Below the pieces are notes generated by a model that searched no databases, had not been told where the DNA came from, and saw only the letters and a program-made list of their open reading frames with translations. Of a stretch of 28,210 bases of DNA, positions 17,001 to 26,000 are shown piece by piece; position 1 is the first letter of the stretch; each line of letters starts with the position of its first letter. The DNA comes from a virus. Made by a program: the position numbers and the translations under genes. Where the stretch lies: positions 1 to 28,210 of IMG/VR virus record IMGVR_UViG_3300001460_000130; one strand, written 5' to 3'.

Positions 17001-20000
17001 TGTGTGCTACTTCAGTGTATGCGACTGGATATTGAACCAGTTCATCAACTGTAATAATAGATTTGGAATTTTTCTTCTTCATAGTAAATCTATGAGCATT
17101 TCCTTCTCCTAAAGAAGTAAATGTTGTTCCAATTCCACTTATAGCATTTGAAGTTGATGTTGCGACTTTAAAAGTATCTTCAGTGAGTTTAATAGCATAT
17201 ACTGAACTTGGTAAAAGATCAGTAGCACTTGTCATCATGGCACTAGTTCCAACACCAACAATTGTGGAGTTTGGAGTATAAACTAACTCTTCACCAGTGT
17301 AGAAGAAGTGATCTTTGATAGTGAATAGTCCAGTGGTTGCTGCCAAGGATACTGAATTGGGATTAAACTGTTTTGAGAAGATTGGTGTATTGTTTGTAGT
17401 CAGTTTAAAGTTTGTTCTATTAATTCTTTCTCCATTAATTGAGTTATAGAATTTTTCATCAATGCTCTCAATAACAGATCCATATCTTAAATCATCATAA
17501 TCATTAAGAGTATCTGTTCCAGAATATAATGATTTGCTGAAAATTTCAATATTAGTTTCTTGACTCTGATCATCTGGATAGAATTTTAATATTAAATTAC
17601 TGCCAGACACTTCTCCACCAAATGTCCCAATACCAGATGCGGTATCAAGAATACTAGTACTACCTACAGAAAGGAAAGGTAATTGTTGAGTATAAACATC
17701 AATTCCATCAAATAACATCATAACTTGATGAAGTGCCTTAGTAGAACCTGCACTTACTTGTACTACAGATTTTGATGCATTAAATAATGTCTTATCTAGA
17801 GTATGAATTGCTGTGGATGCTAAAGAAACTGTAGATTGGAAATTGGATTGGTATATTGCACTTCTCTCCTGCCCATCTAATTGATCAGAAGACTTAAATC
17901 TAAATGCTCCTATTCCAGATGTTGTTGTTCCAAATCCAACAATATTAGTTCTTATTTTAATCGGATTAGAAGAAGTATTTTCATGTATCAATGATAAAAC
18001 TCCACCTCCTAGATCAGTGCAGGTAAATAAACCTATCGGATCTCCTGTTGAAGAACTTAAATCATTATCAATATAATATTCAGACATATATGTATTTGTT
18101 CCATCATGTGCGATATACAATCTCACATAATTCATATCATCAGTACTGGTATTTCTTACCTGTGCATTAACATAAAGAGATTCAAAATTGCTAGAATTTA
18201 GTGAAATAATCGTAGTTGTTCCTATACCAACCGAATTAGTCTCTATATTTACAGATCCAATTAAATCTACAAATCCAATAGATGTTGTTCCTACTCCAGT
18301 GACATTCGAATTAAAAGTTTGTTTAATTAGTTTCAGATCATAATTTGTATTGAGTGGATCAACCGGATTGAATCTTAAGAAAGTTTCATCAAATTCATTT
18401 ACAAATAATTCAAATGTTCCATATGGAGTATTTGAATTCTGTAAAGATTCATTTTCAACAATAACAACCTCTTTTTGATCACTCAATATAGTTACATCGG
18501 TTAATTGTACTTCACTACCATTTTCGCTAACAACTCTGAACAAATAATTATGATATGATATATCGTCAACTTCTTGTATTGATAAAAATTCAGTATTTTC
18601 ATCTTCGGAATTTGAAAACTGATTGCTAATATTATCAATATTCAATACATTGAGATTTTTTAAATCTGTATAATTAGTTAATTTTTTATTTTGGAATCTT
18701 AAGAACTTTGATTTTGCATCAACAACTTCACTATCAATAACATTATCAAAATTATTAATGGTGTCTACTCTCTTTTGATCAATTGCATCATAAACAATGA
18801 TAAATCCATCACTAGATTTTTCTAATCCTGCATTAACAGAACTTGATACTTGAGTATCTGCAAAGTTCTTCAATCCACTGGTATGAACTAAGTTTTCTAC
18901 AGGAGATTGTTGATCTTTATATGTTGCTGAACTTTTTATTGAATATGACAAATTCTGATAATAATCATTATCTGCAGTAACCTGAAAATCTTCACTTAAT
19001 TTTCCAGTTTCAGTATCCCATCCAATATTTCGTAAATTGGAATAATTTACATTAAAGATTGCTTTATTGTCAGTTAATGTTTCTATTGTGGCAATATTGC
19101 CAGACTCAGTTCCTCTAATAATTTCACCGATAGATAATTCATACAATCCAGAAACTTTTAATTTATTCCCTTCACTTTCTACAACTGTCAAATCTATATT
19201 TTGATTATTTGAGGATAAAGTTTCTCCAACTAAGAATGTAGATTGTTTCTGAGTTAGTTTGAATGATGGATAATCATTTTTATTAATTAAAACTCCACTA
19301 AAATCCTGAACAGTTTTTGCAATACCAGTGTTTGTAGTTAATCCGGATATATCAAATGTTACTTTATTATTGATAGACGAAGCATTATCATAGTTACTTA
19401 CCTTAAACAGTTTAAATCCATAATCTTCTGAATTAAATCCATCACCACTATTACCAAGTTTTTGAATTCCTTCAACATATACAAGATCACCAACTCCAAA
19501 TGGTTCAACTGTAAAAAATCCAGTTCTTGGTGTTGTTATGGAGCATGTAAATATACCAGTATTTGAAGATGCTACATCAACAACAGAGATTCCATTACTA
19601 TTATTAGTGGTAAAGATTTCTACTCCACCATCAGATAATCCTTTTGGAGAAACTTCAATATCTACAGATGAAATTGAAGCTCCTGCTATATTTGCATTCA
19701 ATAAACCAGAATTAACAACATTTCTTGTGGTGGAATCGACAATAGTTAATATCGGAGTTTCAGTATATCCATTTCCACTATTTAAAATTGTCAGAGTGTC
19801 TATAGTATTAGAATTTTTTAATACTATATTTGGAGACACACTAGCTTCGGGTCTTAGTGTTTTATCTGAAGAATAAGTAAATCTGTTATTTAAAATTCTT
19901 TTTTCTTTTATTGAACCAATTAAATTTGATTCTATATCTACAATTAAATCGGAACCAGAAACTGAGTTTGTAGATTTTAAAATTGGTGTCTTCTTATATT

Positions 20001-23000
20001 CGGATCCAAAAGATAAGACATTTAATGATTTAACAGACCCAGTTGTAGAAATTGATGTTGTAGAATATTCCAGAGTATCACACTCCGTAGAAATATACGA
20101 AGATCTCTCAGGTTTTTTATCAATATTTAAATTGAAAGTTGTTGTTCCTACACCACTTATGCTATAAGTATTATTATAAAGACTGACATTATATCTAATA
20201 CTGGAATTTTCCTGAACATCAGTATCTGGATTTAATATTACTCCATTTTTTTCCAGATTGTAATATAATTCCTCTGAAATTGTAGAATCATATTCTAAAG
20301 TTAGTGTTGCAGTGGTTCCAAGTCCGACAGTACCTACTCCAGATAAACTAAATGAAGTTGTAGATCCAGTAGATACAAATTCATTTTTGAATTGAGAATC
20401 TGTATAAAGTTTTAAACTATAATTGACCAAGCTTGTATCAGAAAGATCGAATACTAAGTTATTATTCTTTATGATATTCAATCTTGGATTAATCAATGCC
20501 AGATTTTGATTGGACCCTCCTGTTGAAGCAAAACCTACGATGGATGGGGGAATTTGTTGAGAATTAAAGTAAGTTTCACACAACTTAATTTTATTTTTAT
20601 TGACTTTATATACAAAGTATTCAATTCCACTTAAAGGACCATTTTCATAAATGACTTTATCTCCAGTCTTTAATTCATGATTGGCAATGGTAATTTCATT
20701 GGTTGTTGAATTGATTCCAGTAGAATTAAATCCAATTGGATTTATGACAATATTGTTAATCTCGGTATTATAGATGACACGAACTGATGTAGAAGTTCCA
20801 ATACCAACAGAAAGATTTGGTTCTATATCTAAAGTAATACTATCACCATTTTGAAGTCCATGCGATGTAGAAACGGAAACGGTTGCTACATTCTTTTCAA
20901 TATCACCAGTTATTTGTGTAAAGTTGGATCTCAGTGAATATTCATCATTATCTGTACCATTAGTATGGAAGAATACCTCTTCACTATTAATCTCAGTCTT
21001 TAATCCAATAAGATTTGGATTTTTGTTGATAACAAAAAGATTTGATGGAATATTACTTTGAGTTTGACCATCAGTAGATATTGATAATGTTGTTCCTTTA
21101 GCAGTATAAATGACTGATTGGTTTGTTTTGAATGGGTGGTTTTCAATATGAAGACCCTTGGTTGGAATATCTCTTATTACAGAAATATCTCCAAAGATAA
21201 AGGACGTTGAATATCCAACACCAGATATTGTTCCTACTCCAACAGATTCATGGGGATTAAAGAAAGCAGTATTGTTTACTGCAGATTCAAACTTATCTAC
21301 AGATTTTGAAATAGTAAATGAATCTGGTAAGAAGGATACTGAAGTTCCCTCACTATGGGATACTCCCGATAATCCTCTCTTAACTCTTAAAATATTTTCA
21401 TTTCGATATATATCAAGAATTTTTAATGTTTCTGTTCCAACTGAAATACTACTACCAATTGAAACTTCATCTGGAACTGGTGCAACATATATTTCTGTTG
21501 TAAATCCAGCAGATGCTACACTTGTTACTGTAGAAAGACATCTTCCACTTGTATAAGATGGAACAGTAATTTGATGTATTCCGTTTAAAGATGTTAAATT
21601 AGTAGAAAATCCTGATATTGCAATAAAATCTAAATTTGAAAAATTATGTTTTGGTAATATTGAAATTTTTATTTTTTGAGGAGATTCCCATGTAAATAGA
21701 GAATTTAAATTGGTAGTGGTATTTGTAACAATAGTTGTAATATCTCTACCATTTATAGATTTTACCTCAACATTTAATCCACTTCCAAAAGTGTCAGTTT
21801 CATCAAATATTAATTTATCTCCAACTTTAAAATTATTACCTCCATTCTGAATCTTTACAGATTCTACTGCACCAGAATTCACAGATAAAATTTCTATCTT
21901 TTGATCTAAAACATCACTAGTTTCGTTGATAAAATCATAATCTGCATTTTTTTCTGCCGATTTGTATGGTAAAGTATTTCTTAATAGATTGGATCCATTA
22001 AAATCAAATGATTGTTCTAGATTAGAATCGGAAATTAACTTTGATCTATACTTATTACCTATGAAATATGGAAATTCGTCTATTGTTGCATGATAAGCAT
22101 ATACACCATTTGGATATTCGTTATTTTTTTCATACCTACCATTATACTCATCTAAATCACCACTTCCATCAAATTTGTAATCTTCAATGAAGAACCCTGA
22201 AGGAAATTCACTCGGTCTATCTACCACATTTGATATATCGAGAACATATCCAGATTCTAATGTTTTTAAATTGCCAGGAGATCCAGGAACCGAATATCCG
22301 GTTGGACCATAAATTGGATTTCCATCATATGCCCATCCAATAATTCCTGATAAAGATCCATCTTCTAAGAAAGAATTTCTCAATCTTTCAAAATATTTTA
22401 ATGTTGTATATTGAAGTTTATCCTTACCAATTGATAAAAGTTCTCCTGTGGAAGATCTTTCATTACCATCAACTGTCAATGTTCTTATTTGAGGATCAAT
22501 AATAGCATCTTTTCCTGAAGAAATAACTTGAATCTTTGTATTTGTAGAAGAATATCCAATACCAGTAGTAACAACTTTAACTTCTGATATTTTTCCTGAA
22601 GCATCGACTATTGCTCTTAATTCTGCTCCAGTTCCAGAACCAGTAACAACTAAATCCGGAACAGAATAGTACTCTATTCCTTCATAACTGATAGTAACAC
22701 TAGAAATTCTACCTCCAACAACAATTGGGGTTAATTGAGCAAGTTTACCGTTCTCTACAGTTACTGTTGGTTTGTTTTCATAATTCAAAACTGTTGATCC
22801 ATAACCAGTTCCAGATTCATAAACATAGGCATCAACAATACTTCCCTTTACTACTGGAGTAACTACCAAATCTTCAAGTGTTTGTGTGGTTGATCCAATT
22901 CCAGCAGTAACATAGTTGATTGAAACAGAAATATCAGGATATTTAAAGTATTGTTCTCCAGATCCAGTACTATTAAATTTTTCATAATTTTCCTGTTCAT

Positions 23001-26000
23001 AATTTGAAGATACTGTTCCTCCAACACCAGCATTGCATAATCTGAATGCATTATCATCAATCTTCAAAACATAAAATTGATTTGCTGTTGAAATGCCAGA
23101 AATTTGAGTGGTCTCAAAATCATACTCTATAATTTCACCACTATTAAATCTATGGTTATTAAAATTAACCGTGTGTTCTGTTGTAGATATTCCAGTGGGG
23201 TTAACAATCAATCTTCTATTGGTATATCCTTCTCCACTGTTAATAATTTTGATACTATCAACTTGTTTTTTGGTAGAAAGAGTTGAAAATTTATGACTAC
23301 CGGTAGATCCCGTAAAAATTCCAACAGGATTATTTTTTGATTCAAAATCACTTAAATTGAAATATAATCTTACTGCTTTGGTATTAGTAACTTCAACAAA
23401 ATAAATTGAATTATCGGGCATCAATGAATTATTTCCTAATGTTCCGATTCCTATAGCAGGATTTCCTAAAGAATTATAAATTATCTGCTCACCGTTAATA
23501 AAATTATGATCTGTTAAAAATGCAATTTGATTAGTATTCTGATTAACTCCACCTCCAGTAGAAGATTCATCTGCATCAAATGAAACTTCTCTAGATCTAA
23601 AAACCAATACTGGTTCAAGATCAGCACCACTTCCATTTCCACCAGAAATATCAATAGAAGTAATTCTATCAATATTATAATCTTGAGAATCTACATATAC
23701 TTTTTCAAATTTTCCGCTGATAACTGGTTGAATTTTTGCAGTAGTACCAATACCGGTAGAAACCCTGATGATGGGTAAATTAATTACATCATAATTTGTT
23801 CCACCAAATAAGATATCTACATCTTCAATTGGTCCAAAATAAATGTTATCGTTAGACTTATAGTTGCTAATTTCTACTCCATTTATTAACATTCCCGTGG
23901 TTCCGGGAACTGTTAATTCCCCAGAACCTTGTTTGATATTTTTTTCTAATGGAAATTTCCTAAAAAGTTTTTGTATTCCCAATTCAGAATCTTTTTGAGA
24001 ATTTAAAATAAATTTATGAGATCCTATATTATCACCAATAGTTGTGCTTGGTATTCCAAATGTCAAATTACTTCCAGATTCTATTAATGATGCCGAACCA
24101 TATAATTTGAATTGATTGGTAGATATTTTCTTTACAAAATATGTTCCTGTTGTCAATCCAACTAAAGTCTCTCCTTGAGAAGAATAGGATATTTGATCGC
24201 CCGTTATAAATGGAACTTGAGTTCCTCCTAAAGAAATAATATTAAATTTGCTATTTTCTTTATCTTTAAGATTATTGGTGCTAGCAATACTAACAGATTT
24301 AATATTTGAATTCAAATCGAAATCATATCGAAAACTGGTAATTCCACTTTCTCTTACACTTGATGGTAACGAGTTTGAAGCAACATATCCAAACTCATCT
24401 TTTTCAAAATAAACATTTGAAACATCCGATAATAAAAAATTATTTGTAAATCCTGCTCCAGATTGATTAATTTTATTTACTTTTCTTCTTATGTCATATT
24501 CTCTACCTGCTAGCAAAGTTGGATCATTTCTCAAATCTAAAGTATTTTTCGAAACATCAATATCGTCAATATAAACCAAATTTGATGTAGATACTACAAC
24601 TTCACTGCCCCTTTCTAATATTTCAACCTCATCTCCTATCTTTAAACTAGATCTATCAATCGAAGATGCTAGTTTAATCTTGAAGTTATCCTCAATTTGA
24701 TATCTGGTGCTTGTATTGTATATAAAAGAATTTGCAAAAATTTCTTTCCAATTTGAATTGTTATTATTTACCTTATCTCCAAGGTTTTTAATTTTAATTA
24801 TATCTCCTTCAGATGTTTTGAAATTTTTACTCTGTTCTTGTATAGTATCAATCACTCCTAAAAGAAACAATTCAACCTTTTTGGAGATATCTCCATTTTC
24901 GTAGGAGAAGTATGTATCATTCGATCTAATATTTGATGCTTTGGATATATTAGTGATAATACCAGTACATCCAAAAAATTGATTAATACTCTTTCCAGTA
25001 TAGGTGATAGTATTGAATCCTGAGATCAAAATTCCTGACTCTGGGAAACTAACAGTAGAATCCACCGTTAAAATGGAATCTCCTGCCGATACACTCTCAA
25101 TCAACTTTGTGTTTGGCGTAATTATAAAGTTACCTTCAACAGAAGAATTTCCGTCATTGCCTATGTAAAATTCAATTCTGTAAAAAGTTTCTCCCTTTCT
25201 TGTAAAAGGTTCTAATGCAGAAATTGAAGCAGATGTATTTTCATCATTACTCTTTGTAAGAGTCTGTCCTACAATTTTCGAAATATCTCCAGAAATTACT
25301 TCTGCAACTGCAACTTCTCTTCTTACATAATTTGCAGAGGATGGTTTAATCAAATAATCCTCCAAGTTTATAATAGAAGGAGTTTCACCAAAAATGACTT
25401 TAAATAAGATTTTTATCGATTCGTCAGTTCCTTTAGACGAATAGAAATCTTTTGCTCTTTTTAAAAAGTTACCTGCATCAATACTTTCTGAAAATGAAAT
25501 ATTTTCCAGTCCTGGAGCAAAAGTCGATTTTAATTTTTTATAGAATTCTTTTAAAAATAATGAACTCAAATTCTGTACAGTTACACCACTACTATGAGAT
25601 ACTGCAGTTGATGTAGAAAATATCAAATCTTCATTATTTAAATCTTGATGATAATCAGTAATTCCACTAAAACCACGTATACAACCAGTAAAACTATTTG
25701 AGGTTATTCCAGTATAAGTGATAATTTCATTATCAATTTTTAAAAGACCATATTGATTTGGAAATCCCTTGGTGCTAGAAACACTAATTGTAGTCTCACT
25801 AGATGTTATATCACCACTTAATGTAACACTATCAACAATAACTTCTGGTTTTAAATTATCAAATTTTAAATATTCATCTAAATTATCACTAAGATCAATG
25901 GGACCACCCTGATATTCTTGCGAAATATAATATTGCTTTAAAAAATCAACTGTTTTTGGACTTTCATCCAAAATAAATTCTGGTAATTGACTGGAAATTA

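Noticed and set aside
22863-23060. Overlapping minus-strand frames inside the large genes (22863-23060 and 7056-7238).
   Set aside because: They are out-of-frame shadows of the giant and 2439-residue genes. Their composition is unlike any real neighbour and they have no ribosome binding site or junction logic.
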